Shown here: positions 24,786 to 34,222 of the stretch, piece after piece
Numbering within the stretch: position 1 is the first letter of the stretch
Layout: each line of letters begins with the position of its first letter
Origin: Acidobacteriota bacterium
GTDB lineage: Bacteria > Acidobacteriota > Blastocatellia > Pyrinomonadales > Pyrinomonadaceae
Assembly (NCBI GenBank): GCA_016700175.1
Contig: CP065003.1
Coordinates: 2,056,001-2,120,000, forward strand
Direction: 5' to 3'
Length of the DNA stretch: 64,000 nt
The notes under the pieces: model-generated
Seen by the model: the letters and a program-made list of their open reading frames with translations, nothing else
Told to the model about the DNA's origin: nothing
The model's database searches: none
Program-made: the position numbers and the translations under genes

Positions 24786-25373
24786 TCACCTGTCCACGTA
24801 GAACCTTCGTATCCGCACCGCGAGGTCCATCCTGCCCCAGAACTCCGAAATGAACATCTTGAAATCGGAGATCGAGATCCAGTATTTGTCCGGTATCTCT
24901 TCCGACTTGTTCACCGGGTGGACTACCGAGAACGCCAGCAGGCCGCTGATCAGCGTGACCGGGACCAAGAGAATATCGCCTTTCATTTCGAAGTGGATCG
25001 AGCTGGTGAAGCCGAAGCCTTCGGGAACGTGGCGGAGGCGAAGCGTCTGCGAGACAAGATGCAGGACGATCTCCTTTGATGTGTACTTCCGGCGAGGATT
25101 GAGCGAGATCTCGCGGATGACGAGCGGCAGATCGACGTAAGGGGAATCGATCCCCGGGAAGCTCATGAACCGTATGAGTTCCCAGTGCTCGTCGATCACA
25201 CTGCGCAGTTCGGGCAGCCTCGGATCGTCGGTGCCCGATGCCTTCGCGATCGTAAGTCTCAGCGCATCGCACGCCTTGAGAAACGCCTGCGATGAAAGTC
25301 CGGCTTCGTTCAGGTCCGCCGCTTCTTTCACAAGCGCGCCAACGCGCAATCCGCCTGTTTCGGTATCGGTCAT
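24786..25373 (-). CDS. conserved-looking protein of unknown function
   Basis: 195 residues, soluble, with a helical N-terminal half (ALVKEAADLNEAGLSSQAFLKACDALRL) and a C-terminal part with alternating hydrophobic and charged strands (FEMKGDILLVPVTLISGLLAFSVV could be one membrane helix). Coding character is good: codon usage matches neighbours and the frame is unbroken. I recognise no family. It is transcribed divergently from the DUF58 gene, from a TATAAT box just 13 nt upstream of its ATG. It ends 7 bp from the convergent desaturase gene. Confidence 0.75.
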   Translation of the reverse strand: MTDTETGGLRVGALVKEAADLNEAGLSSQAFLKACDALRLTIAKASGTDDPRLPELRSVIDEHWELIRFMSFPGIDSPYVDLPLVIREISLNPRRKYTSKEIVLHLVSQTLRLRHVPEGFGFTSSIHFEMKGDILLVPVTLISGLLAFSVVHPVNKSEEIPDKYWISISDFKMFISEFWGRMDLAVRIRRFYVDR

Positions 25374-25386
25374 CGTCAGGCCCCGT

Positions 25387-25441
25387 ATTATATCCCACGG
25401 TCGCGATTCGTATTATGCAAATTACGGCCATTCTGTATAAT
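25387..25441. promoter_or_regulatory. divergent promoter pair with near-leaderless starts
   Basis: A TATAAT on the minus strand (25392-25387) is 13 nt before the ATG of the unknown gene. A TATAAT on the plus strand (25436-25441) is 11 nt before the DUF58 ATG at 25453. Neither gene has a Shine-Dalgarno, so predicted leaders are only ~5-6 nt. The -35 boxes are weak. Confidence 0.6.
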
Positions 25442-25452
25442 CGTCCGAAAAA

Positions 25453-26772
25453 ATGCGTTTCGTCTTCTCCCGTAGATTTCTCATTCTCTTTGCCCTCGGC
25501 CTTGTGCCGCTCTCGCTTTCGTGGCAGATGCCCCAGCTGCGCTACGCAGTTCTCGCCTTCGATCTGGCGCTTTTGGCTGCAGCGATCTCGGACTATTTTC
25601 TTAGCCGGAAGACAGACGGATTATCGGTCGACCGGCGTTTCGCGAAGAGATTCGCAATCGGAGATCCGAACGATGTGACCCTCAGGGTACGGAACGATAC
25701 GGGACGCGATCTCCAGTTGCGCGTAAAGGACGAGCATCCGCCGGAGATGCTGGTTGTCGACAGTCGCGAGGCTTGGTTCAAGGTGAGCCGAGGTACGGAA
25801 GCGGAGTTCACTTATACCGTGACGCCGCCGAAGAGGGGAAGGTATGAATTCGGGCTGACCGCTGTACGGTTCAGGTCCCGGCTAGGTCTTGTCTGGTGTC
25901 AGAAAAGGCTCGGAGAAGCGACGCCCGTCAAGGTGTATCCGGATATGCGGCGAGCCCGAGAGATGGAACTGAAAGCGGTCGGGGCCAACACGTATTTGGC
26001 TATTCAGAGGAGATCCGTCAGAAGAGGCGAGGGTCGCGAGTTCGAGTCGATGCGTGATTACGTGCGCGGTGACGAACTGAGGCACATATCGTGGACGACC
26101 ACTGCAAGGCGCGCGAAGCTCACGACCCGCCAGTACCAGATCGAGCGCGACCAGACCATCATCGTCGCCCTCGATTCGGGACGCCTGATGACCGGCCGGA
26201 TCGGAAACGAGACGAAGTTCGATACGGCGATCCACGCCACGCTGGCATTGGTTTCGGCAGCATCCCGCGGAGGAGATAATTGCGGGATCGCGGTCTTCGG
26301 CAGAAAGGTGAAGAAGTTCCTTCCGCCGAAGAAGACCATCGGGCACATCGACGGCATACTTGAGGCACTGTACGACCTCGAGCCGGAGATGATCGAACCT
26401 TCCTATTCGAGGGCATTCCAGTTCATCGCCGCGAATTCAAAGAAGCGTTCGTTCGTGATCATCCTGACCGACCTTATCGACAAAGAAAGCTCGGCAGAAC
26501 TGATCAACTCGCTCAAACTGCTAAGGCCGACGCATCTCCCTTTGGTCGTCACCATCGGAGACCGCGACCTGAATTCGACCGTGAGCTCGGTTCCCGCGAA
26601 TCTACGGGACGTCTTCGTACAGTCGGCGGCTGAAGAGATAATCCATCACAGGGACTCCGCGCTCAGGCAGGTCGAAACGATGGGCGGGCTGGCGCTGGAT
26701 GTGACGACGCAGACACTCGCGCCGAGACTGCTGGAGACATATTTGAAGGTAAAGGAGCGCGGTCTGCTTTAA
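25453..26772 (+). CDS. DUF58-domain protein
   Basis: 439 residues. Two N-terminal membrane helices, an immunoglobulin-like middle (RVRNDTGRDLQLRVKDEHPP), then the DUF58 core with VRGDELRHISWTTTARRAKL and a von Willebrand A-like stretch (IIVALDSGRLMTGRIG) from ~190 to the end. DUF58 proteins are typically encoded beside MoxR ATPases and transglutaminase-like proteins as a membrane-bound partner. Here the nearest MoxR-like gene is 22 kb away and a SpoIIM-family gene lies at 30139. No ribosome site. Confidence 0.88.
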   Translation: MRFVFSRRFLILFALGLVPLSLSWQMPQLRYAVLAFDLALLAAAISDYFLSRKTDGLSVDRRFAKRFAIGDPNDVTLRVRNDTGRDLQLRVKDEHPPEMLVVDSREAWFKVSRGTEAEFTYTVTPPKRGRYEFGLTAVRFRSRLGLVWCQKRLGEATPVKVYPDMRRAREMELKAVGANTYLAIQRRSVRRGEGREFESMRDYVRGDELRHISWTTTARRAKLTTRQYQIERDQTIIVALDSGRLMTGRIGNETKFDTAIHATLALVSAASRGGDNCGIAVFGRKVKKFLPPKKTIGHIDGILEALYDLEPEMIEPSYSRAFQFIAANSKKRSFVIILTDLIDKESSAELINSLKLLRPTHLPLVVTIGDRDLNSTVSSVPANLRDVFVQSAAEEIIHHRDSALRQVETMGGLALDVTTQTLAPRLLETYLKVKERGLL

Positions 26773-26820
26773 TAACCGCGCGGCGCAACACGGATCCAAT
26801 TCAGGGAGGTTTCAACACGA

Positions 26821-29800
26821 ATGAACATCACGCTTAGGGAAGGCCCGTTCCGTCTCTTCGGGAAGGCGGCGTGCTTGCTTTGCATCTTGTCGATGCTCGC
26901 GGCTCCGCTCACTGTTCTTGCGCAGGACGACAAGTCCTCCGGCGAGGCAAAAAAAGAAGAAGAGAAAAAGCCGCTGCCTCTGAAACCGGAACGAAAGGTC
27001 GAGTTCACCACTGACGAAGGCACGTGGATGTCGCTCGATGTTTCGCCGGACGGAGAGACCGTGATCTTCGATATTCTCGGCGATCTCTACACGATCCCGG
27101 TCGAAGGCGGAAAAGCGGTGCGAGTGACCGAAGGGATGGGTTTCGACGCACAGCCCAGGTATTCTCCGGACGGCAAAATGATCGCATTCGTGAGCGACCG
27201 CAGCGGATCGAACAACCTCTGGATCGCGAACGCCGACGGGACCGAAGCGAAAGTGCTGACAAAGGACAAACAGGCCGAGTTCATATCGCCGGAATGGACC
27301 GCCGACGGTAACTACGTGATCGTGTCCAAGGCGACCCCGGACTCATCCGGTGCGGAGCTTTGGATGTATCACAAGCTCGGCGGCTCGGGCCTGAAGATCT
27401 CGAAAGGCGGAGCCGAACGCGGAGGCGGAGGCGACGGACCTCCTCCTCCGGGTCCAAGCTATTACGGCGCCCAGCCGACTTCCGACGGAAAGTACATGTT
27501 CTTCGCGAGGCAGGCTCCGCGGTCGGGACCCAGGCTCACTCTCGCCGACTGCCAGATCATAAGGCGCGACATCGAGGGCGGCGAAGAGGACCCGATCACC
27601 TTCGAGGCAGGGAACGCGTTCAGGCCGGCCATTTCGCCCGACGGAAAGACCCTCGTTTACGGATCGAGATACGAAGGTCAAACGGGCCTCAAGGTCCGCG
27701 ATCTCTCCACCGGCGAGGACCGCTGGCTGAAGTACCCTGTCCAGCGCGACGAGCAGGAGTCGAGGCCGACCCGCGACCTGCTTCCGGGCTACGCGTTCCT
27801 TCCGGACGGCCGTTCGATCATCGTTTCGTATGGTGGAAAGATCAGAACGGTCTCGGTGGAAACCGGCGAGGATTCGGTGATCCCGTTCTCCGCCGATGTC
27901 AGCCTCGACGTCGGACCTTCGCTTTATGTCGACCACAAGCTAGCCGATGGCCCGGTCAGGGCGAGACTCGTTCAGGAGCCCGAGTTCGCACCGGACGGAA
28001 AGCGGATCGCATTCTCGGCGCTCGGGGCGCTTTACACCAAACAGATGCCGGACGGCGCGCCGCGCCGCGTCACGGACACTGACGACCCCAGAGAGTTTCA
28101 GCCTTCGTTCTCTCCGGACGGAAGATGGATCGCCTTCGTTACCTGGTCGACAAAAGGCGGGCACATATGGAAGACGGACGGAAGCTCCCTTCAAAGAGTC
28201 ACTTCGACCCCGGCCTTCTACCGCGATCCGGTATGGAGCCCGGACGGAACGCGGATCTTTGCGCTGAGGACTTCGCGGCTCGTGCGTGTGAACCATCCCT
28301 CCGACTTCCTGGGCCCTCAGCCCGGGCTAGACATCATCAACGTTCCCTCGAACGGAGGCGCTGCCCGCACGGTCGCGCCCGCGCGCGGCCTCGGAAAGCC
28401 GCACTTCGGGCCGGAGCGGGACCGCGTTTACGTTTACGGAAACGAAGGGCTTGTCTCGTACCGTTTCGACGGCACCGACCGCAAGCTCCACCTGAAGGTC
28501 GTCGGAAAGAGCCGCCGCGGGCGTCCCAATCCCGCGCGCGACGTCAGGATAAGCCCCGACGGCACGATGGCGATGGCGCTCCTGACGAGCCAACTTTACG
28601 TTTTCCCTGTCCCGAAGACAGGGGCCGACGCTCCGACGATCGACGTCACAAAGCCTGCCGTTCCCTCGAAACAGCTGACCAAGATCGGTGCCGATTCTTT
28701 CGCATGGGCCGAAGGTGGAAAAACGCTTTCGTGGGTAGTCGGATCCACTCTTCACACCCAGCCGCTTTCAAGCGTGAAGTTCGAGCCGGAGAAGAAGCCG
28801 GACGATAAGAAGAAGGAGAACGGCGAAGAATCGAATGCCGGACAGAAGGAGCCGCCGCCGTTCACCGAACACGAGATCGCGATCGAGCGGCCCCGACACA
28901 CGCCGAAAGGAACGGTGGTCCTTCGCGGAGCGAAGGCTGTGACGATGAAGGGCGACGAGGTGATCGCCGATTCGGACATCGTCGTTACGGAAAACAGGAT
29001 CGCGGCGATCGGAAAGCGCGGGTCGGTGACCATCCCGCAGGGCGCTAGAGTGATCGACGTGCGTGGCAAAACGATCATCCCCGGGATCATCGACATCCAC
29101 GCCCATTGGGAGGTTCGCCACCAGGTTCTCGACACGGAAGACTATACGTTCTGGGGAAATCTCGCCTACGGAGTAACGACCGGCCGCGATCCGCAGACCA
29201 ACACGAACGACACATTCGCTTACCAGGACCTTGTGGACACCGGCGATATGATAGGCCCCAGGATCTTCACTACCGGGCCCGGGATATTCTCCGACACTGA
29301 TTTCCAGTCGTATGAGGAAGCGCGCGACACGATCGCCAGGTACAAACGTCATTACCGGGCGGAAACGCTGAAATCGTACCTGGTCGGCAACCGCCAGCAG
29401 AGGCAGTGGGTGGTGATGGCCTCGAAGGAACTCGGCATCATCCCGACGACCGAGGGCGGAAGCGATTTCAAGATGAACCTGACGCACGCGATCGACGGGT
29501 TCGCGGGCAACGAGCACGCGTTGCCGATCGTGCCTTTTTACAAGGACGTGATCGAGCTTTTCGCCCAGACGAAGATCACCTACACGCCGACACTGCTGGT
29601 TTCGTACGGAGGCCCGCAGGGCAAGTACTACTTCTTCGAAGAATCGGATGTCTACGGCGATCCGAAGCTGAAGCGCTTCAATCCGCAGGCCGTGCTTGAT
29701 GAAAAAACGGCAAGGCTTCCTTGGTTCCGCAAGAGCGAGTACATCTTTCCGGAGATCGCCAAGTACGCGAACGCCATACATCTGGCCGGAGGAAAGATCG

Positions 29801-30135
29801 GGCTCGGGGGCCACGGCGAACTACAGGGACTTCAGTGCCACTGGGAGATGTGGGCACTGGGTATGGGCGGAATGAAACCGCACGACATTCTGAAAGTCGC
29901 TACCATCAACGGCGCATACGCGATCGGATTCGGTAACGAACTCGGAAGCCTCGAACAAGGCAAGGCGGCGGACCTGATAGTGCTCGACAGGGATCCGCTT
30001 GCCGATATCCGAAACAGCAACTCTATACGGTACGTGATGAAGAACGGGGAGATCTACAACGGGGAAACGCTCGATCAGATATGGCCTGTGGAGAAGCCTC
30101 TGCCGGAAGCGTGGTGGTGGAAAGGAAAGCCCTGA
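26821..30135 (+). CDS. TolB-propeller / amidohydrolase fusion, secreted
   Basis: 1104 residues. A signal peptide-like N-terminus (to ~37, LAAPLTVLAQ) leads into repeated PD40/TolB beta-propeller blades (FSPDGKMIAFVSDRSG, SPDGRWIAFVTW and more) up to ~660. An acidic Lys/Glu linker (~675-690) and a metal-dependent amidohydrolase follow. The metal-site HxH is His760/His762 (DIHAHW), the strand before it is the canonical ARVIDVRGKTIIPGIID, and the C-terminal GLGGHGELQG and KAADLIVLDRDPLADI are typical. A GGGAGG site lies 11 nt before the ATG. The family is annotated as amidohydrolase. The likely role is cleavage of a peptide-like or cyclic substrate in the periplasm, and the substrate is unknown. 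Confidence 0.9.
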   Translation: MNITLREGPFRLFGKAACLLCILSMLAAPLTVLAQDDKSSGEAKKEEEKKPLPLKPERKVEFTTDEGTWMSLDVSPDGETVIFDILGDLYTIPVEGGKAVRVTEGMGFDAQPRYSPDGKMIAFVSDRSGSNNLWIANADGTEAKVLTKDKQAEFISPEWTADGNYVIVSKATPDSSGAELWMYHKLGGSGLKISKGGAERGGGGDGPPPPGPSYYGAQPTSDGKYMFFARQAPRSGPRLTLADCQIIRRDIEGGEEDPITFEAGNAFRPAISPDGKTLVYGSRYEGQTGLKVRDLSTGEDRWLKYPVQRDEQESRPTRDLLPGYAFLPDGRSIIVSYGGKIRTVSVETGEDSVIPFSADVSLDVGPSLYVDHKLADGPVRARLVQEPEFAPDGKRIAFSALGALYTKQMPDGAPRRVTDTDDPREFQPSFSPDGRWIAFVTWSTKGGHIWKTDGSSLQRVTSTPAFYRDPVWSPDGTRIFALRTSRLVRVNHPSDFLGPQPGLDIINVPSNGGAARTVAPARGLGKPHFGPERDRVYVYGNEGLVSYRFDGTDRKLHLKVVGKSRRGRPNPARDVRISPDGTMAMALLTSQLYVFPVPKTGADAPTIDVTKPAVPSKQLTKIGADSFAWAEGGKTLSWVVGSTLHTQPLSSVKFEPEKKPDDKKKENGEESNAGQKEPPPFTEHEIAIERPRHTPKGTVVLRGAKAVTMKGDEVIADSDIVVTENRIAAIGKRGSVTIPQGARVIDVRGKTIIPGIIDIHAHWEVRHQVLDTEDYTFWGNLAYGVTTGRDPQTNTNDTFAYQDLVDTGDMIGPRIFTTGPGIFSDTDFQSYEEARDTIARYKRHYRAETLKSYLVGNRQQRQWVVMASKELGIIPTTEGGSDFKMNLTHAIDGFAGNEHALPIVPFYKDVIELFAQTKITYTPTLLVSYGGPQGKYYFFEESDVYGDPKLKRFNPQAVLDEKTARLPWFRKSEYIFPEIAKYANAIHLAGGKIGLGGHGELQGLQCHWEMWALGMGGMKPHDILKVATINGAYAIGFGNELGSLEQGKAADLIVLDRDPLADIRNSNSIRYVMKNGEIYNGETLDQIWPVEKPLPEAWWWKGKP

Positions 30136-30138
30136 CCG

Positions 30139-31119
30139 TCAGAGGCCTTCGGCGGCTGATCGGCCTTCGCTACTTCGGCCTGCGAGCATTAGATAGCTGA
30201 ACATCGCGATTCCTGTTCCTATCCCGGTCGCGTACTTGACGTAGTGCGGAAGGCTTGAAGGCGAGAGGAACCCTTCGATGATCCCTGCGCCGACAAGCAG
30301 AAATGCGCAGCCGACGGCGAGTTTGACCGCCTTTATACCGTTGATCTTCAGGGAATCGAGCCTTGTGTATTCGCCGGGATTGAGGATCGAATAGCCGATC
30401 ATCAGCCCCGCGCCTCCCGCAATGAATATGCACGACAATTCGACCACCCCGTGCCCGACCATGAACGCGACAAGTTCCCGGCCGAACTCCGGATCGGTCT
30501 TGAAACAGGCCCCGAGCACGCCTCCTATGTGAAGGCCGTTCGAAGCGAGGATGTAGAGTGTCCCGACACAGATCAGCGCGCCCATCGCGAATGCGAGAAA
30601 CGCCACCCGAATATTGTTCGTGAGGATCTCGCTGGAGCCGATCTGATTCGCCTGGTTCAGGTCGAGCCACCAGCGCGTGTCAGTCTGGGCGAGCATCTGC
30701 ACCTGTCCAAGCCCGAGAGTGTCGATGAACCTTTGATCGGTCAGGCACAGGACGAATGCTCCGGCGGCAAAAATGAAGAAGACCGCGAACGCCGTGAACG
30801 TGAATCCGAACGTTTCCCTGAATATCCGAGGGAAATCTTCCGCAAAGAAATCCCAGAGAACGCGCCCGCCCTGTCCTTCCGCACGGTAGATCTTTCCGTG
30901 CGCACGAATCACAAGGCTGTTCAAATAGCTCACGAGTTTCGGGTCTCTCGATTCCGCTCTCGCAATCGCCAGATCTGCTGCGGCACGGCGATACAGCTCG
31001 CCGAGTTCGCGGACCTCCGCCCTCGGAAGCAGCCTGAGACCCGCGACGCCTTCGGTCTTCGCGAGAAGTTCTTCAAGCCTCTTCCAATGGTCTTTTCTGT
31101 CGTTGATGAATCTGTACAT
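30139..31119 (-). CDS. stage II sporulation protein M (SpoIIM) family membrane protein
   Basis: 326 residues from the ATG at 31119. A longer in-frame start at 31218 would overlap the divergent promoter and gene. Residues 1-95 are soluble and helical, and the rest has about six membrane helices. Family features are FLAFAMGALICVGTLYILASNG, GVLGACF and the MVGHGVVELSCIFIAGGAGL block. Outside spore formers the family often sits in loci with DUF58, MoxR and RDD proteins, and a DUF58 gene is 3.4 kb away. The function in such bacteria is unknown. It is tail-to-tail with the amidohydrolase, 3 bp apart. Confidence 0.85.
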   Translation of the reverse strand: MYRFINDRKDHWKRLEELLAKTEGVAGLRLLPRAEVRELGELYRRAAADLAIARAESRDPKLVSYLNSLVIRAHGKIYRAEGQGGRVLWDFFAEDFPRIFRETFGFTFTAFAVFFIFAAGAFVLCLTDQRFIDTLGLGQVQMLAQTDTRWWLDLNQANQIGSSEILTNNIRVAFLAFAMGALICVGTLYILASNGLHIGGVLGACFKTDPEFGRELVAFMVGHGVVELSCIFIAGGAGLMIGYSILNPGEYTRLDSLKINGIKAVKLAVGCAFLLVGAGIIEGFLSPSSLPHYVKYATGIGTGIAMFSYLMLAGRSSEGRSAAEGL

Positions 31120-31150
31120 CTTACGCCCGCGCCGCCTTCGAGCTACTACT

Positions 31151-31179
31151 TTGCCATAGTTTCGGCCAAAACATAGAAT
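31151..31179 (+). promoter_or_regulatory. sigma-70-type promoter of the ABC exporter gene
   Basis: TTGCCA at 31151-31156, a 17-bp spacer, TAGAAT at 31174-31179. Predicted transcription start ~31186 is only ~6 nt before the ATG, and no ribosome site is present. Confidence 0.7.
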
Positions 31180-31191
31180 CGAGTTTTCGCG

Positions 31192-33039
31192 ATGTCGAAC
31201 GAGGCCCAAAAATTCCACGAAGAAGCGGCGATAGTGAAGTCGTACGACTGGAGCACGTCAAAGCGGCTGTTCGGGTATCTTCGCCCGTACTGGCGGATGA
31301 TGATCCTCGCTTTGGCGCTGACCCTTCTGACGAACGTCCTGATCAGCCTGCAGCCGTACTTTACGAAGGTCGCCGTCGACGATTTCATCGTCCCGAAACG
31401 GACCGACGACATTTGGCTCTTCGCTTTCGCGTTCTTCGGCCTGTTCCTTTTCCGGTTCATCTTCTCTTATTTGCAGGAGATCATCCTCAACGTGATCGGC
31501 CAGCGGGTGATGTTCGACCTGAGGACGCAGATCTTCACGAAGCTCCAGCGCCTTCAGGTCTCGTACTACGACCGGCATCCTGTCGGCAGGATCATTACCA
31601 GGCTGACTTCCGACGTTGACTCGCTGAACGAACTGTTCACATCGGGCGTGATCGAAGGCCTCGGGGATATGGTCGTGATCGTCGCGATCATCGGGGCGAT
31701 GCTCTGGCTCGACTGGCAGCTCGCGCTCGTTTCCCTGGTTACGGTCCCTTTGCTGTTCGTGGCGACGAACTGGTTTCGCAAACGCGCACGGATCGGGTTC
31801 GACAAGGTGAGGACCCGCATGGCCAAGCTGAACGCGTTCCTTCAGGAGCATATTTCGGGGGCGCAAACGGTCCAGCTCTTCAATGCCGAGGAGCGGTCGC
31901 GCAGGCGTTTCCACGAGATCAACGACGATTACCGAAACGCGAACATCGAGACGATCTACTACTACTCGATCTTCTATCCGATGGTCGAGATGATCGGCAC
32001 GATCGGGATCGCGGTGATCATATGGTTCGGCGGATACAAGATCCTGACCCAGGCGTCGGCCGCCGGGAGCGCCCTTACGATCGGGACCGTGATCGCTTTT
32101 ATCCAGTATTCGCAGCAGCTGTTCCAGCCGATCCGAAATCTTTCCGACAAGTTCAACGTGCTGCAGGCCGCAATCGTCGCTTCGCATAGGGTGTTCCTGC
32201 TTCTCGACGAGGAGGTCGAGATCGTCGGGCCCAAGAATCCGAAGAAAGCCGAAAAGGCAGCCGGGAGGATCGAGTTTCGCAACGTCTGGTTCGCCTATAA
32301 AAATAATGATTGGGTCCTGAAGGACGTGTCCTTCGCGATCGAGCCGGGAGAAAGCATCGCGCTCGTCGGACACACGGGCTCCGGCAAGACGACGGTCACG
32401 AATCTGCTGATGAGGTTCTACGACGTTCAGAAAGGCAGGATACTGCTGGACGGCGTGGATGTCCGGGAATGGGACCTCGATTCGCTCAGGCGGAACTTCG
32501 CCGTCGTGCTCCAGGATGTTTTCCTTTTCTCCGGGACGATCGCTGACAACATAAGGCTGGGAAATTCGGAGATCTCCGACGACAAGGTCCGGTGGGCGGC
32601 GCGAGAGGTGGCGGCGGAGAAGTTCATAAACCGCCTTTCAAAAGGATATGGCGCGATCGTGAAAGAGCGGGGAGCTGGCCTCTCTGTCGGGCAGAAACAG
32701 CTTGTGTCGTTCGCGCGCGCACTGGCGTTCGATCCTTCGATCCTGATACTCGACGAGGCGACGAGTTCGATCGATACCGAGACCGAGCAGCTGATCCAGC
32801 GGGCCGTGAACCGGATAATGGAAAACCGCACTTCGCTTGTGGTGGCGCACAGGCTTTCGACCATACAGAGATGCGACCGGATCTTGGTGTTCCACCACGG
32901 GGTACTTCGCGAGCTCGGGACGCACAATGAGCTCATCGGTCAGAAGGGGCTTTACTGGCGGCTGTTTCAGCTTCAGTACGGCGGCGAAGGAGCTTCCGGC
33001 TCGGACGGCGGCCTCATTCCTGCCGTCGGAAACACATAG
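31192..33039 (+). CDS. ABC transporter, fused permease/ATPase (exporter, MsbA-like)
   Basis: 615 residues. Six membrane helices (residues ~35-340) are followed by a nucleotide-binding domain: Walker A GHTGSGKTT at 393-401, Q-loop LQDVFLFSGTI, signature LSVGQKQ at ~497, Walker B ILILDEATSSID with Asp521/Glu522, and a switch histidine in VVAHRLST. The signature is LSVGQ rather than LSGGQ, a variant seen in several homodimeric exporters. The class exports lipids, drugs or peptides. The substrate is not predictable. Divergent from the SpoIIM gene. Confidence 0.93.
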   Translation: MSNEAQKFHEEAAIVKSYDWSTSKRLFGYLRPYWRMMILALALTLLTNVLISLQPYFTKVAVDDFIVPKRTDDIWLFAFAFFGLFLFRFIFSYLQEIILNVIGQRVMFDLRTQIFTKLQRLQVSYYDRHPVGRIITRLTSDVDSLNELFTSGVIEGLGDMVVIVAIIGAMLWLDWQLALVSLVTVPLLFVATNWFRKRARIGFDKVRTRMAKLNAFLQEHISGAQTVQLFNAEERSRRRFHEINDDYRNANIETIYYYSIFYPMVEMIGTIGIAVIIWFGGYKILTQASAAGSALTIGTVIAFIQYSQQLFQPIRNLSDKFNVLQAAIVASHRVFLLLDEEVEIVGPKNPKKAEKAAGRIEFRNVWFAYKNNDWVLKDVSFAIEPGESIALVGHTGSGKTTVTNLLMRFYDVQKGRILLDGVDVREWDLDSLRRNFAVVLQDVFLFSGTIADNIRLGNSEISDDKVRWAAREVAAEKFINRLSKGYGAIVKERGAGLSVGQKQLVSFARALAFDPSILILDEATSSIDTETEQLIQRAVNRIMENRTSLVVAHRLSTIQRCDRILVFHHGVLRELGTHNELIGQKGLYWRLFQLQYGGEGASGSDGGLIPAVGNT

Positions 33040-33065
33040 CCCGTGAAATGCCGCGCTTTCGATAG

Positions 33066-33095
33066 TTCGCCTGCCAAAAACGATTTGAGTATAAT
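33066..33095 (+). promoter_or_regulatory. promoter of the sigma factor gene
   Basis: TTCGCC at 33066-33071, 18-bp spacer, consensus TATAAT at 33090-33095. The ATG follows 13 nt later with no ribosome site, implying a ~7-nt leader. Confidence 0.6.
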
Positions 33096-33108
33096 GTGAC
33101 GCACTGAA

Positions 33109-34122
33109 ATGCCTTCGGACGATCCACAACTGAATAATCTGATCCGGGAGTGCTCCGACACGATCGCGGAGGTGTACGAGGCCTGCGTGGCGAGCCAGCC
33201 GAATTTCGGGGTAAGCTCCGACTCCTTTACCGAGTCGGTCACGGACAGCGTTTCGAAATTCCTTTGCAGCGGCCAGGAGAATCCGCCGTCCGCGGATGAG
33301 GTCCGCGAATTCGTGAGGTCGATCAGATCGGACGATCTGTTTCTCGCGATCGCATGCGCCGAAGGAAACGAACGCGCGTGGTGGGAGTTCGACCACCAGC
33401 ACAGGGGTTATCTCGAGCGGATCTCGAGGCACCTTGCCAGCACGGATCTGAGCGCGCAAGAAGTAATCGACCTCGTTTACGTAGAACTCTACGGCACACG
33501 GGTCGTCGACGGCGTGAGAATGTCGAAGTTTGCGACCTACAGCGGAAAGGGTTCGATCCGAGGCTGGCTCAGAACGGTCATCTGGCACGCGCTCGTCGAC
33601 CTCCACCGAGCAAGCCACGACGAGGTCTCGCTTGACGGAATGACCGAAAATGTCGGTGAGGGATACACGCACTCCACCTTCAAGAACAAGGACCTGGGCG
33701 GAGAAGATCAGATGATCGACCATCTCGCCCACGAGAAATACAGGAAGGCGACCCTGGATTCGATCCGGACATCGTTCTCCTCTCTCGACGATCACGAGAA
33801 ACTCCTGCTGCTTTACTATCATTCTGAGGGCTTAAAGCTACGCGAGATCGCGAGGCTTGCGGAATCTCCCGGTTCCCCTCTAAGGGATTGGTTCCAGCGA
33901 AGGTCGGCGGCCCGGGAAAAGGATCCGAGCGCGAGAATCCACGAGTCCACGATAATGCGCTGGCTGGACAAGACGTACAAGCTGATCCTCGAGCGGTTCT
34001 GCAGCGAGCTTTCCGGGAAACACGGCCTGAAACAGGAGGAGATCGACGTTTGCCTGGAGCTCGCGACTCGTGACCTGGCCGATCCGGACATTTATCGGAA
34101 TCTTGCTTCGAATGCGGGTTAA
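33109..34122 (+). CDS. sigma-70-family RNA polymerase sigma factor
   Basis: 337 residues, longer than a normal ECF sigma factor. Residues 1-85 have no recognised match. Region 2 lies around 87-180 (AWWEFDHQHRGYLERISRH, then the DNA-melting GSIRGWLRTVIWHALVDLHR), and region 4 around 215-270 (SFSSLDDHEKLLLLYYHSEGLKLREIARL). An insert follows before a last helix-turn-helix-like WLDKTYKLILE. The next gene is a zinc-finger protein of the anti-sigma type, so the pair probably acts together. No target promoter is known. Confidence 0.85.
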   Translation: MPSDDPQLNNLIRECSDTIAEVYEACVASQPNFGVSSDSFTESVTDSVSKFLCSGQENPPSADEVREFVRSIRSDDLFLAIACAEGNERAWWEFDHQHRGYLERISRHLASTDLSAQEVIDLVYVELYGTRVVDGVRMSKFATYSGKGSIRGWLRTVIWHALVDLHRASHDEVSLDGMTENVGEGYTHSTFKNKDLGGEDQMIDHLAHEKYRKATLDSIRTSFSSLDDHEKLLLLYYHSEGLKLREIARLAESPGSPLRDWFQRRSAAREKDPSARIHESTIMRWLDKTYKLILERFCSELSGKHGLKQEEIDVCLELATRDLADPDIYRNLASNAG

Positions 34123-34130
34123 GTGTGCTT

Positions 34131-34153
34131 CTCTCAGAGACTTGAGAGGTTTT
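34131..34153 (+). terminator. terminator-like hairpin between sigma and anti-sigma genes
   Basis: CTCTCA (34131-34136), 6-nt loop, TGAGAG (34143-34148), then GTTTTAATTAATTT. A short stem with a T-rich tail right after the sigma gene stop. It could lower expression of the anti-sigma gene relative to sigma. Confidence 0.5.
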
Positions 34154-34222
34154 AATTAATTTCTCCCGGTTGCGCAAATAAGGGTTGGGGGCTCGTCTGC
34201 AACCCGGAGGCGCATAAGAACT

